A stretch of DNA of 64,000 bases, taken from NCBI GenBank assembly GCA_015698045.1, contig BLAL01000278.1:682001-746000 (forward strand), read 5' to 3'. Position 1 is the first letter of the stretch; every line of letters begins with the position of its first letter. The position numbers and the translations under genes are program-made. The notes beneath the pieces were generated by a model, which ran no database searches, was not told where the DNA came from, and worked only from the letters and a program-made list of their open reading frames with translations. This DNA comes from Rhizophagus clarus. Its lineage: Eukaryota > Glomeromycota > Glomeromycetes > Glomerales > Glomeraceae. Below are positions 32,234 to 44,269 of the stretch, one piece after another.

Positions 32234-35090
32234 TTAGATTGCACAATCTAAACCATCCGTAAAAGGATTAAGCAATCTAGATGTATAAATAGCTTGAGGA
32301 TGAGTACTTTGCTGGTCATTATTGTCTATTCTATCATTATTATTATTTAATCTATATTCTTCTGCTACTTTAAATTGCTTTGGTACTTCCGAATAAAATT
32401 GCTTAATCAATCCTTCTACTTCAAAAACATTTAATCTATTGAATGGATTCGAATCCCAACATTTTTTCATTAAGTCAATATAACATTTGGGTGCTTCTGG
32501 CTCGTTTATTTCAGGTCTAATTCCTTTGCATATATCCAATGCTAATAATCCATCATGAGCACGATTAGAAAAGGGTTGTTTATCAGTTGCTATAAAATAC
32601 ATAATCATACCAAAGCTATATATATCTGCTGCTTGAGTATAAGGATTTCCTCTTAATCCTTCAGGAGCTACGTAAGGCATAACTCCATAAGTTTTAGTTT
32701 CATCTATATTATCAACATCCCCACATAATCCCATGTCTGAAATGTAATTTGTAGTAATCCAATAATATGTATCTTTAAATAATATATTTCCAGTATGAAG
32801 GTCATGATGGATCATCCGTTTTTGATGAATTTCTTTAAGACCAGTAATGATATTATTTAATACTTTTAATTTATATGCCCAATTGAAGTTTTTATAATTA
32901 TTATTTAACCAATTATTAAAATTTCCTCCTCTTGCATATTGAAGAACCATAATATAATCCTTCGTGTTTGGATTTTGAGATATACCGTATATTTTAAGAA
33001 TTTCACCAGTATTATCTAAATTATTGAATTTGTTAATTGAATATGCTTTAACCTAAAGAAAGAAAATAGATAATTATTATAATTATTTAGGAAAAAAAAG
33101 CGCTAATTAAATTTAGATTTCTTACTTCATTAAGAAATTCGTTAGTAACATTTTGTGAATTAACTAAATGTTTTAAAGCAATTGTTTTATTTGAATCTCT
33201 TACATATTCATTTTTATTCCAATATAATGGACCATCTTTCCATTTTGCTGAATAGACTATAGAAAAACCACCTTTGCCTATTTCTTTAACGCTATCAAAC
33301 TGATTGTATGGTATCCATTCAAATATTATATCTCTGTGATCATCAATCTTTAATTGCATTTCTTTAATTAAATTGTCAATTTGTTCATTTCCAGTGATCC
33401 AATTTGTGAAATTTTCTTTTAAATAATTTATTTGACATAATATACACCATTGATGTTTTACATTTGTATACTTAAAAACACAGTTTTTGCAGATATTTTC
33501 GAAATATCGATCATATTCGAGAATTAAAATAAAAATTTTTGTATTAGGATTTTGAGATATTCCATACTTCTTAAAACAATGATTATTATAGAAATAATGA
33601 TATGAGTCGACCATCTGTTAAACGTGAAAATTGTTATTATGATTATAAAAAATTATTCAAAATATAAAATTGAATACATACCTCATTTAAAATTTCATCA
33701 TATGGACATTTCTTTAATGCAACTGTCTTATTTGAGTCTCTTGCATATCTATCAATTTTATTCCAAATTAATGGACCATCTCTCCATATTGCTGAAGAAA
33801 GTTCATTTTCACCTTTCATATCAGTCAATTGATTGTATGGTATCCATTCAAATATTGTATCTTTATAAGTTTCAATTTTTAATTGTATGGTTTGAATCAA
33901 ATTATCAATTTTTTCATTTCTACTGGTCCAGTTTTTAAAATATTCTTTCAAATAATTTTTTTGACATGGTTTACACCAATTATATTCTTTATTTGTATAT
34001 TTTTTATCACATTTTCTGCAAAATACTTTAAAATATTGATTATATTCAAGAATTAAAATATAGTCTTTTGTATTAAGATTTTGAGTTATTCCGTATTTTT
34101 TAAAAACATGATTATTATAAAAATAATAGTATGATTCTGTCTGTTAAAAAGTGAAAAAATAATTATCAATGAACTATACTTGTAAATAATTAGTTAAATT
34201 TGTAGTCTACATACCTCATTTATAATATCCCTATATAAAATTTTTTTTAAGGAAACTCTTCTATTTGGATCCCTTTTATATTCATATTTATTTAAATTCC
34301 AATGTAATGGACCATCCTTCCATATTGCTAATGAAAATTTATCTCCATCTTTAATGTTAATAAATTGATTATATGGTATCCATTCAAATATTGTAGTACC
34401 CCACATATAAATTTTTAATTGCATTTTTTGAATTAAATTATCAATTTGTTCATTTCTACTGGTCCAGTTCTTAAAATTTTCTTTAAAATGGTTTTCTTGA
34501 CATGATTTACACCATTTGTACTCTCTATCCGTATACTTTTTATAACATTTTTTACAAAGAAATTTAAAGTATTGTTCTTTATTAAAAACCATGATGTAAT
34601 CTTTTGTATCAGGATTTTGAGATATTCCATATACAATATCTTTATAAGAATATAGATGATCTATCTGTTGAAACACAAAAGATTATTATTATGAATTATC
34701 AAAAGAAATTTGAAGCAATAAACTTTATACCTTATTTAGAATTTCATCGTATAAAAATTTTTTTAAGACAACTAATACGTCCGAATTTCTTGTATATTCA
34801 CTTCCATCCCATTGTAATGGACCACCTTCCCATATTGCTAAAGAAACTCCATCTCTACAATTAATGTCAACAAATTTGTTGTATGGTATGTATTCAAATA
34901 CTGTATCCCAATGGTAATTATCAAACCATTTTTGAATTAAATTATCAACTTTTTCATCTCCACAAGTCCGGCTTTTAAATTTTTGTTTTAAATTATTTTT
35001 TTGACATTTCCTACACTCTCTGTATTCTGTATCTAGATATTTAATTATTATACAATATAAACATAATTTTGTAAGTATGATTCCCATCAT
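32234..35090 (-). CDS. Protein kinase with four tandem zinc-ribbon/N-lobe exons and one C-lobe
   Basis: Five minus-strand exons: 35090-34731, 34664-34215, 34140-33682, 33614-33126, 33052-32234. All four GT-AG introns (66-74 nt) are phase 0, giving 858 residues. Exons 1-4 each carry a C-x2-C...C-x2-C ribbon, a W-containing linker, (E/Y)WIPYNQF or similar, a W-x-(D/G)GPL-x-W segment and a beta3-like LK. Exons 2-4 also begin with a kinase hinge segment (YGISQNPDTKDYIMV type). Only exon 4 has a proper Gly-rich loop (IGKGGFSIVY, ~535) and IALK (Lys ~571). Exon 5 supplies the hinge, IHHDLHTGNILF (Asp ~670), SDMG (Asp ~692, DMG for DFG), VAPE and the family tail HPQAIYTSRLLNPFT. The last unit should be catalytically competent; earlier N-lobes look inactive. 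Alternative: separate truncated genes. Confidence 0.75.
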
Positions 35091-36545
35091 TATAAGCTTT
35101 ATGAATAAATGTTTTTAAAAAATTTTAAACATAAACTCCGATGTATATGAAGTACAATACCACAGACACATGCTAGTACAACTTTTCGTGCTACGTTTAC
35201 TAACAACACATGATAACGTAATATATTGTTATTTTAAAATTATTATAATTTAGAATGGAATATCATTGTTGTTATTATCAATTCGTGACACCTTTATCTT
35301 GTACTAATAACAAATTTTTTGTTTATCTTTTTCCTTATCAAAATAATTACATGACACAATTCTTACAAAATGATCCCATTGGTAGTTAATTTTTCGAATT
35401 GCCTAACCTGATTGGTTTAATCTGGTTAGACCATTAAAGCATAATCATACGTGGCGATGTCTACGCAAATAATATGAAATTTTGACATTATTGTGAATCA
35501 GTATAAAGAAAATAACTGATAATTAATAAATTTTTCATTATGAATATATGAAAATTGGACACCAACTTAATTACTTAGGAATTACACCAATAACCACATA
35601 GTCACGCTGCTGAAAGAAATTTTTTATAACGTACAATAATATAACACGATGTGCATGGAACTTTAGATTCATCAATGTTATATGACGTGTTTAAAAAGTC
35701 ATCTCTGTGAAACATTATTTAATTCTTTTTGAACAAATATTACAGTATATTGCCAGTTGCAATGATAACGATTTCAAATCGTGATCATTCTTCATAAATT
35801 TGTTCGTTAATTCTTAAGCAAATACGTAATTAAAAACTTTGAGAGCAAGCAATATTTATGTTCTCATATAAATCAATAAATTTCTACAATCGAATTCTAA
35901 TTATTTATATTTTTAAAGCAATTGTTTATTCGAATTAGTTTCTTATGAAATTTGCAGCTATTTTAATGATTTTAGCAATATAACTGAAATAAAAAGTCGA
36001 TAACTCTTATGGCTCCACACTTTCGCAATAAGCTAATGTTATGTACTACTCTACGCGGATCAATATGATATAATAAAGTTATAATGATAAAGTATTATCC
36101 AACTTTTATAGTTTTTTCATTCTTAATAACTATCACAAAGGTGTTTAATATTAACTCTGTCATTCAATAAATTAATTTCTGCAGTACATAGTATTAATAA
36201 ATTTTCCAATGTTCAAATCAAACAATTTGCAAAATAATACATTTTCGTAACATTTCAAAATATTTGGAATTGAATTGCGTATAGTAGTAACATCCATCTA
36301 AAAAATTTTTTTTATCTTTAAGCATTTCTTCAGGACTAGAACTATAATAATGTCAGCCAGTGTCTATAAATTCTGGCTAAAATTTATCTAAAAAAGAAAG
36401 ATTTGCCTTGTTACCCCTTTTATATATTTTGGGGTTCCTTTCCGATTAATTATAGAAATTGATCATCATATTCAAACTTTAAAATTATTTCTGCATTTTC
36501 CACATTTCTTACTTTTTTATTAATTAATACTTAAATTCAGAAACA
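35091..36545. other. Intergenic stretch between kinase and BTB-TLDc genes
   Basis: Lies between two divergently transcribed genes, so it probably contains both promoters. No shared F-box-type boxes and no further coding sequence are seen. Confidence 0.5.
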
Positions 36546-38022
36546 ATGTCTTCGAAATTCTTGACAGAATTATCTAACGATTATGAAAAACTTTTTGAAA
36601 CAGAAGTTGGATATGACGTTATTATTTATGCTGGTGAAGGACAAAACGTCAGAGAAATTCATGCTCATTCAAATATTTTATGTATTAGGTCTCAATATTT
36701 TCGTTCCGCATTTTCTAATGAATGGTCTGAGAAAAAAGATGGAAAATTTATTTTCAAAAAACCAAACATTTCGCCTCAATTATTTAATATTATTCTTAGG
36801 TAATTATAACATTTTTATAATAAATTTTTAGCATTAATATAATATTAAGTCTATTTATTAATTATTATAAATTAGGTTTATTTATTGTGGAAATATTGAA
36901 TTAAAGAATTTACAAGGTCCTGATGTATTGAAATTGTTGATAGCAGTTGATGAACTCAATATTCATTCTTTAGTTTCTCATATTCAAGAATTCTTGATTG
37001 ATCATCAAACTGAATTTTTACAACAAAATCCAACTGGAATTCTTGAAACTGTTTATCAACATGAAACATTTACAGATTTATGGAATTATTGTCTTGAAGA
37101 AATTTGCAAAGAACCTAAAGTTTTATTCAGCTCTGAAGAATATACTAATTTGAAAGCTCCTTTATTAGAACTATTATTAAAAAGAGATGATTTAAATATG
37201 GATGAAATTGAAATTTGGGAGAATTTGTTAAAATGGTGTTTTACTCAACATAATATGGAGAATGATCCATCAAAATGGAATAAAGAAGATATTACGAAAA
37301 TTGAGAGGGCATTGTTCAGATTTATTCCTTTAATTCGATTTTATGATATAAAACCTACAGATTTCTTTTACAAAGTTTATTGTTATAAAGGTATCTTACC
37401 ACAAGATTTAATTCATGATTTTTTGGAATTTCATATAGTTCCTAATATGAAACCTAAAGATAATTTACCTCCTTCAAGAAAACCAAATTTAAAATATCAA
37501 CTTGATTCAACCTTGATTGAATCAAACCATATTCCCATCTTTTCCTCATGGATTGATAAAAAAGATTCTTCGCATTACAATAAAAAATATATTCCTTATG
37601 ATTTTAAATTACTATATCGCTCAAGCCGTGATGGAAATGATACCGACTCTTTTCATAGAAATTGTGATAATAAAGGGGCTACTATTTGGATAGCAAAAAT
37701 TAAAAATTCTGAACAATTAATTGGAGGGTATAATCCACTTGATTGGGATGTAAGTTATACTTGGAAAACTACAGCAGATAGTTTTTTATTTAACTTTACA
37801 AATGGAAATAATATTTTGACCGCAAAAATGAGCTATGTCAATAGTACAAATCTTGCAGTGTTTTGTGGTAGTGGTTACGGACCAACTATGGGTAATTTAT
37901 ATTGTGATTATAATAATTGGTCTTATAATAATTATGATAATGAAAATCGCTATCCTAAAATAGGAATCCCAACGAATTTTGAAGTAGAAGATTACGAAGT
38001 ATTTCAAGTAATTAAAAAATAA
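36546..38022 (+). CDS. BTB-BACK-TLDc domain protein
   Basis: Two exons, 36546-36799 and 36876-38022, with a 76-nt GT-AG intron after the second base of codon 85 (phase 2); 466 residues. BTB/POZ at residues ~20-120 (YDVIIYAGEG, IHAHSNILCIRSQYFRSAFS, RFIYCGNIELKNLQG). A BACK-like helical part lies at ~125-250 (IWENLLKWCFTQHN, FRFIPLIRFYDI). TLDc at ~296-464 (LLYRSSRDGNDTDSFHRNCD, GATIWIAKIKNSEQLIGGYN, FCGSGYGPTMGNLYC, NFEVEDYEVFQV). BTB domains bind Cullin-3 or self-associate; TLDc proteins are linked to oxidative stress protection and V-ATPase binding in other eukaryotes. BTB-TLDc genes are abundant in Glomeromycotina. Start: the ATG in ACAATGTCTTCG at 36546. Confidence 0.93.
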
Positions 38023-38326
38023 ATGAGAAAGAGTATATTTTTTTCAGCTTTCAATTTATTCATAATATCAAATTATTTACAACACTTAAGTCCGTTTATC
38101 AATATTTCACATATAGTATTCAGATTTAAATGTATATGTTGAAATAATCAGTTATTATATTATTCATGTACAGTACTTCCAGTTATTATGTGATCAAATT
38201 ATATATTCAAATCAAGCTTTAGTTAAGTTATGGAATAACTAATATCAGAAAACTAATAAAATATAAAATAAATCCAAATTATATTAATTACTAAAAGTCA
38301 ATAATTTGTTTCATACTTCTTTATTA
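38023..38326. other. 3' flank, no gene
   Basis: AT-rich, nothing recognised. Confidence 0.4.
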
Positions 38327-38846
38327 GGAATGCCAATGGTCAGTTCGGTTCAGTTTTGGTTTTAAAACCGCGGTTTTCATCCAAAACCGAACTGACCGCA
38401 AAACCGACCGACAAAACTGAACCACAAGACCGATTGCAAAACTAAATAAAATATCATTAGTATGTACTAATTATGAGTTTATGACTTTATTTAATAATAT
38501 CATTTAAATTTACATAATTTTTTCTTACAAAAATAGTGCTGATTTTGTGATTTTTGACGATACGGAAAATCACGTGATCAACGCACAAAATTAAATTTTC
38601 CCTATACATTCAAAAAGGAGAGTACTATAAGTTTAAAAATTAAAATTCGTTTTTTAGTTATTCTCAATTGAAACAAAGATATTCTTTCAGAATATATTGT
38701 AAAATATTCATAATTAACAATCAGTTTTTTCAATGGTTTTTTATATATAAAACCGACGGTTAACCTGTCAGTCTTGGACTAACCGAACCGAAACCGAAGC
38801 GGAAAACACTAACTATGACAGGTTATAACCGAACTTTTGGCATCCC
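38327..38846. mobile_element. hAT-like MITE (~520 bp) with AACCGAAC-rich ends
   Basis: The left end (T)TAGGAATGCCAATGGTCAG (from ~38326) and the right end, read inversely as TAGGGATGCCAAAAGTTCGG, are imperfect inverted repeats extending into AGTTCGGTT. The TAGGG end fits the hAT rule. Subterminal regions are rich in AACCGAAC/GGTTTTAAAACCGCGGTTTT palindromes; the middle is AT-rich. TCTTTATTA occurs directly at the left edge and 5 bp beyond the right edge, a possible shifted target duplication. No transposase. Confidence 0.7.
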
Positions 38847-39402
38847 TATAATCTTTATTATGTCATTATTATTATTTTTTTTTAACATGGTTGAAATTCA
38901 TATAAATAACATCAAAGGTGAGTTCAAGACAATCCACTGGACGATTGAGAAAAATTGATAACGTAATGTCAATATAAGAGTTGTAATGAATTTGAAGTGT
39001 TACAATGATTTGTGTTCGTTACGAGAACTGTATCTGTAGGTGTTGTATAATTTTTAAATCCTATATCCTTTAAATTAATTACCTGCAAATATTTAAAATT
39101 TATTACAAATGGGAAATAATAAATTAATAAAACAACAACAACAATAATAAAATAACTGTCAAAACATAAATAAAATATTATATATATCATCCCATCCCAT
39201 TATTTGTATGAATGAAAAAAAAGCAGAATTTAATAAATCATAAAAGAAACAATTTAAACAGTGCCAATTAAAACATCAGTTAATTCTGGTCAAAATTAAC
39301 AATAATTCTGGGAATACTCTATTTGTTTAACAAAATATTTCATTTGGTAAGATTTGCAAATTTTTTAAAAGTTATTTGCGTCACCAGCAGATCTTGGAAA
39401 TG
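38847..39402. other. Intergenic stretch before F-box gene 5
   Basis: No gene recognised. Confidence 0.4.
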
Positions 39403-39489
39403 TTTATTACACAATATGTCATCTGATACATACTTTTTTATTCCTATTTAATATTTCCTTTTGTTATTAGCGAAATATTTGTACAACAT
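39403..39489 (+). promoter_or_regulatory. Upstream box of F-box gene 5
   Basis: TTTATTACACAA at 39403-39414, 87 bp before the ATG, a one-base variant of TTTGTTACAC plus AA. This gene lacks the oligo(T)-oligo(A) tract at the start codon, so it is the exception in the family. Confidence 0.45.
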
Positions 39490-40899
39490 ATGGAACTTAA
39501 CAAAGACGTGCTTTTCTTAATATTTGAAGAATTAAAAAATGATAAAAGATCCTTATATTCGTGTCTCTTAGTTAATAGAACTTGGTGTGCGACAGCGGTG
39601 CCGATTTTATGGAGAAATCCTGGTCAATTTTCTTTGACAAGTAATTCAAAAGATGTACTATTTAATATAATACTTTTACATCTATCGGAAGAATCAAGAG
39701 ATATTTTGAAGAATAAAGGAATTAATAATCTTATTAATAATAAATATCAATATCCTTTATTTAATTATATTAATTTCTGGAAATATCTGGATTTATCTTT
39801 TGTCTTAAATATATGTTCTCAAAGTAAGTTTATAAGAGACGAGGTATTAAAATTATTTATTAATAGAAATAGAAACTTTATTCATCTTTCTGTCGCACAA
39901 ATTTTTGATTTTCAAATGTATCATATTCTTTGGGACGAGTGTTATTTTCCAGAACTTGAATCCTTTCATTGTGATAATTCTATTGATCAAAATGTTTTAC
40001 GAGAAATGGCCAAAACATGCAAATCAATTAAAAAATTAAGATATGATAGGATACATTTCTCTTATAGCGATAATTCTGGAATCATTAAACTAATCGAAGT
40101 ACAAAAAAATCTAAGTGATGTTAAATTCGGCTATAAGAAAAAAATGGATGATAAATTATCCAACAAATCTCTTGAGGAATCATTGATTAAACATGCAAAT
40201 ACTATTAAATATTTGAGAATTGAATGGAATCCTGTTACTAGATTCCTTTCGTATTTTGTAAATTTATTAAGTTTAGAAATTGATATAAGTTATTTGGAGC
40301 GCGAAGAATCTTTTTATTTAAATAATTTATCATTACCTATTTTAAAAATTCTAAAAATTAATTATATTTCTTCTAGAATTTTAGCGAATTTAATTGAAAA
40401 CACATTAGGATGTCTTTATAAAATTAGTGTGAATTTAGATGTTGATGGTGGTAGAAAACTTATTCAAGCAATATATCAAAATTGTAAAAATCTTAAATAT
40501 TTAAAACTAAAATTTTTTATTTGTAATTATTCATTAATCTCGGAAATCGAAAATTTATTGAATAATTGTCAACTTTTAAGTGAATTAATTATTGATAATT
40601 TCGACATTTTTGATTCTTTTAGATGGGATAGATTATTTAAAACATTAATCCGTTCATCACCAATTGGTTTGTTTAAATTTAAATTTTCTTCCAATAGAAT
40701 GATCAGATTAGAACACTTAAAATTACTTTTTGATAGTTGGAAAGATAAACGTTCTATGTTCCTAAAAATAAGCAGTTCTAATTGGATGGACAAGTCGCGA
40801 TTAGAAGATTTAATCGAAGAATATAAAGCGGAAGGAATTATTGAAAGGTATATTATTTCTAATCGTCATAATTGTGAAGATGATTTTGGATGGATTTGA
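39490..40899 (+). CDS. F-box/LRR-like protein (gene 5)
   Basis: 469 residues, intronless, the shortest intact copy. F-box at residues ~2-44 (NKDVLFLIFEELKNDKRSLY, CLLVNRTWCATAVPILWRNP). LRR-like remainder: LEESLIKHANTIKYLRIEW, NCKNLKYLKLKF, EIENLLNNCQLLSELI, LFDSWKDKRSMFL and EEYKAEGIIERY, ending DDFGWI (Gly in place of Glu in the usual FEWI). Its F-box start is nearly identical in style to gene 7. Predicted SCF substrate receptor. Confidence 0.93.
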   Translation: MELNKDVLFLIFEELKNDKRSLYSCLLVNRTWCATAVPILWRNPGQFSLTSNSKDVLFNIILLHLSEESRDILKNKGINNLINNKYQYPLFNYINFWKYLDLSFVLNICSQSKFIRDEVLKLFINRNRNFIHLSVAQIFDFQMYHILWDECYFPELESFHCDNSIDQNVLREMAKTCKSIKKLRYDRIHFSYSDNSGIIKLIEVQKNLSDVKFGYKKKMDDKLSNKSLEESLIKHANTIKYLRIEWNPVTRFLSYFVNLLSLEIDISYLEREESFYLNNLSLPILKILKINYISSRILANLIENTLGCLYKISVNLDVDGGRKLIQAIYQNCKNLKYLKLKFFICNYSLISEIENLLNNCQLLSELIIDNFDIFDSFRWDRLFKTLIRSSPIGLFKFKFSSNRMIRLEHLKLLFDSWKDKRSMFLKISSSNWMDKSRLEDLIEEYKAEGIIERYIISNRHNCEDDFGWI

Positions 40900-41664
40900 T
40901 TTATTTATTTTAAATATTCATATTATTATATAACAATAACAGATAACATTTTTTGATAATTGAAATATACAAATCTTCGTCAAAGAACGAAGTATAATTG
41001 TAAAGTAAACTGATAATAATAAAAGTTTAGTAATCCATAAAAATAAATTATTTATTTTTTTTTTTTTTCTCCTACTAGTAAAAGTTAATGCGTCAATCGG
41101 AAAATAGGTGTGCACAGTTAAAAAATAAACTTTATTCCTGCTGTCTAAGGCTAAATCAGCCATTTGTTTTTCCGATCGTGTATCAATTTTCAATGCTCTT
41201 TTCGGTTTTGTTTATTCAGTCTAATAATGAAATCTTTTTTTTTTTCCTAAAAAAAAGCGGATTGTTCTATTAGATTTAGTTTATTAATTTGATCAAATAT
41301 TGGCTATAAAGTATTTAGCTTTAACTCCCAAACCCATATTTACAGTAAGTTGCGCGGTAAAAAATTTCTGATGATTTATTTATGTTTATATGTATCATAG
41401 TAAATTTTAGACGTTCTACATATAATTTGATCAGTTTTAACTAGAGATGGCACGTAATTTGAAACATGATATTTTTAAACAGTTTTCTCTTTTTAAAAAA
41501 GTTTTTTTTTTTTTTGGCTCCTCGATGGTGCTGTGCGTTGATTTATAGCATGTATACGTAAATTAATAGTTCTGGTAATAATTATGGAATAACTAAAAAT
41601 GAAATATTTGATAATTCTCTTAATTAGACATGTGGATATTTAAAATTGAGTCGGAACCAGTTAC
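40900..41664. other. Intergenic stretch, AT-rich
   Basis: Contains T runs (41050-41069, 41237-41248, 41501-41515) but no credible gene. An open frame at 41088-41273 is short and unrecognised. Confidence 0.4.
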
Positions 41665-41955
41665 CGTAGAAAATTTAATTGAAAATACAAAAGGACACCA
41701 CTATGCTTGATGTTAATGATCAATTTATCAAAATTACCCAAACTTAATATATCGTAAATTATCACGGGATAATAATTCTAATTCAATAATCTCAGAATTC
41801 AAAATTTTATTGATTTAAAATGTATTAATTAATTATTACATACATTGTAAATTATAAAACATTGGCTATTCATCATCAATTTATTTGTTAAGGTTTAAAT
41901 TTTGCTCCTATAAATTATTTTTTGATAATTGGAATAATAATAATTTCATTGATGA
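41665..41955 (+). pseudogene. F-box/LRR-like pseudogene fragment
   Basis: Pieces in order: VENLIENTKGHH (matching LIENTKGNLSEI), a degraded KLPKLNISIIS-type stretch with SNSIISEFKILL (matching the ISEFENLL block), then FFDNWNNNNF. Stops and deletions occur throughout. It covers roughly the LRR-like middle to the FFDNW block. Confidence 0.8.
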
Positions 41956-41989
41956 ACATAAAAGAATTTTTCAATAACGATCCCTCGAC

Positions 41990-42355
41990 AAATTTTTATG
42001 AAGGTAAAGCTTCGCGACTTTGTGGAATGGTTCATATTAGTAGAAACGATAGGTTCTTCCGTAAGCTTTGAGGAAATTTCTTTAATTTCTCATATGGTGC
42101 GGCAAAATCTCATGCTCGCATGATGAAGGAGATTGTGAAGTTGCAGTGATCACGAGCAAAAACGTAATCGGATTCTACAAAACTTTGCTGGCAGAGACGA
42201 TTGCCTTCTTGGAGAATATTGGACATTATTCGTTAAACGGATCATTCGTGGATATCAACGGAATGAAAGTAATCAAGAACTGCTTTTGTAGGAATGTATG
42301 TAAAGAAGGAAGACGGGTTAAAGGAGATGCTTTTCTAATAAATTTGGGTTAACAT
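41990..42355 (+). pseudogene. Unrecognised coding relic
   Basis: GC-richer than the flanks. One frame reads GAAKSHARMMKEIVKLQ up to about 42150; a +1 change then gives ITSKNVIGFYKTLLAETIAF and onward through SFVDINGMKVIKNCFCRN to a stop at 42352. A protein-like composition across a frame change suggests a decayed gene. Family not recognised. Confidence 0.35.
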
Positions 42356-44049
42356 GAGTTACAAAAATATAGGAATAGAAAAAGAGTACATGTCATTTTA
42401 TTAGGATAAAGTCTGCGTCAGAAAAAATTATCGACATTTTCATAAATGTGCATGTTAAATACACCAATCTAATATATATTTTTATGCAAATACATAGCTA
42501 AAGTTTTAAAAATATTTATTCTGCTCATTACATATTTTTATTTTTATTTTTATATTTAGCTGTGGGTGCCACAAAAACCGTAATATAGAATAATGATTCA
42601 AAATCTAACTGTTCTAGTACGCAACAATTTTAGCCGTCGCCATGACGGAGGAACTCTCGGTGATAGCAACTTATCGTTATAAAGCGCAGTAATCACCACA
42701 CTTCTGTTCATTACATATTTTGTACTTGTGTTCTGATTTAAAAAAATGTGACTTCTGTTTCACAATCCCTAATTCAAATTGTATTACATGATCATCTTGT
42801 GCTGGCTGATAAAAAAACGATTTTTTGCTTTTGAAATGATAAAATACGTCCCATAAATACATAAACAACGCGAAGGTTAATAATGGGTTTATGGTACAAC
42901 CAAAAATTTCATGTTGTTTGTACGTTAGACATAATAAATAAATATTTTTTTTACTTTCTAACGCTCACTATTATGCAAAGAAATAATAAGAAATTGTGAA
43001 AATTTAGGACTATGGACTAAACTTGGTATGATTTATTTGTTTATTTTTTTATATCATATTTTAAAGGATTTTAAAACTGTTTTAAACAATAACAAAAGTT
43101 TTATTATTGTTAGTTTTTTAAAGTAAGATAAATTTTATTGTTCAAATATCTGAGAGGGTGGAGTGGCTTTATGTGACCTTTATTTCTTATTATTAAAAAA
43201 AATTCGTTTTTATTACTATTAGAATCACCGCTACTTAATTGTCATTTTGGTGAATTTTCTTCTGATTTAAATTATAACCTATAAGAATAATAATTTTTTT
43301 TTTTAAAGAATAATTAATTATTGCAAAAATAAATAATTTAACTAATATTAAACCTATTTTCATGAAAATACTGTGATTAGATGTTACTCAAATATTGCTT
43401 TTATTTGAATATAAACTGATTCGCTTTGTTTAAATAATAAAATATCAAAATACATGATTGATTTTTTTGAAATTTCACGTCCGTTTATTAATTTAATTTA
43501 CTTTGCACGTGATAATATTGTTTACTGATCATTTCCATAATAGTTCTTAAAATTTTTTATATAAAAAATAGAGGATGAAACGATTCAAGGTCAATTCCGC
43601 AAACCCGCGGATATGGGCAATATTTAGATATCATGTTCAAGTATAAATCATAAATTGATCTAAGATACATATTGACAATAACGTTTATGTTTTCAAAGTC
43701 TCCATTCTCAGTAACCATATTTACTGTAATCCATGTGGAATGATAATTTTCTTTAAATAAAATATTTTTGCACTATCAAGGGAAGCAAAAGAAAATTTTA
43801 TTATTTATCCTACGATTCCAAATAAAATTCGTAATTTTTTTTCTTGATATTCCATGTATAGTATTTATTTAAAAGATAGAATAAAAAAGTCTATTATTAT
43901 CAATCAATCAAATAGTTAAATAAGTATATATATTATATATATTAAAAGGTTTTTATGGTATGGAACTGATTTTCACGGCGCAGCCGCGAAAATCATTAAT
44001 GTCCACGGTTCCCGTGAAATAACTTTACAAATCTGAAAATTCAGTTTAC
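42356..44049. other. Long gene-free stretch
   Basis: AT-rich. A small hairpin ATTTTCACGGCGCAGCCGCGAAAAT lies near 43970-43995, shown here as arms ATTTTC...GAAAAT around a GC-rich centre. No coding sequence recognised. Confidence 0.4.
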
Positions 44050-44206
44050 AATGGTATCACAGGAGCAAAATTAGCATTTGTTTACAAGTGAAGTGGTGCA
44101 TCAATTACATCATGCTCATTACTATATATCATGTACGTAATGTTTGTTACACAATATTGGCTATAAAATAATCTTTTCATCCTTAAATTTGTCTTTCCTC
44201 TTTTTT

Positions 44207-44247
<41 letters not shown>

Positions 44248-44269
44248 TAAATAAATAAATAAATAAAAA
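44050..44269 (+). promoter_or_regulatory. Upstream module of F-box gene 6
   Basis: ATGGTATCACAGGAGCAAAA (44050-44069), GTAATGTTTGTTACACAA (box core 44144-44155), TATAAAAT (44163-44170), T15 then A24 (44209-44247), an (AAAT)n stretch, then ATG. This is the most complete example of the shared layout. Confidence 0.6.

Noticed and set aside
33624..34864. Plus-strand frames opposite the kinase exons
   Set aside because: Antisense shadows of the spliced minus-strand kinase gene.
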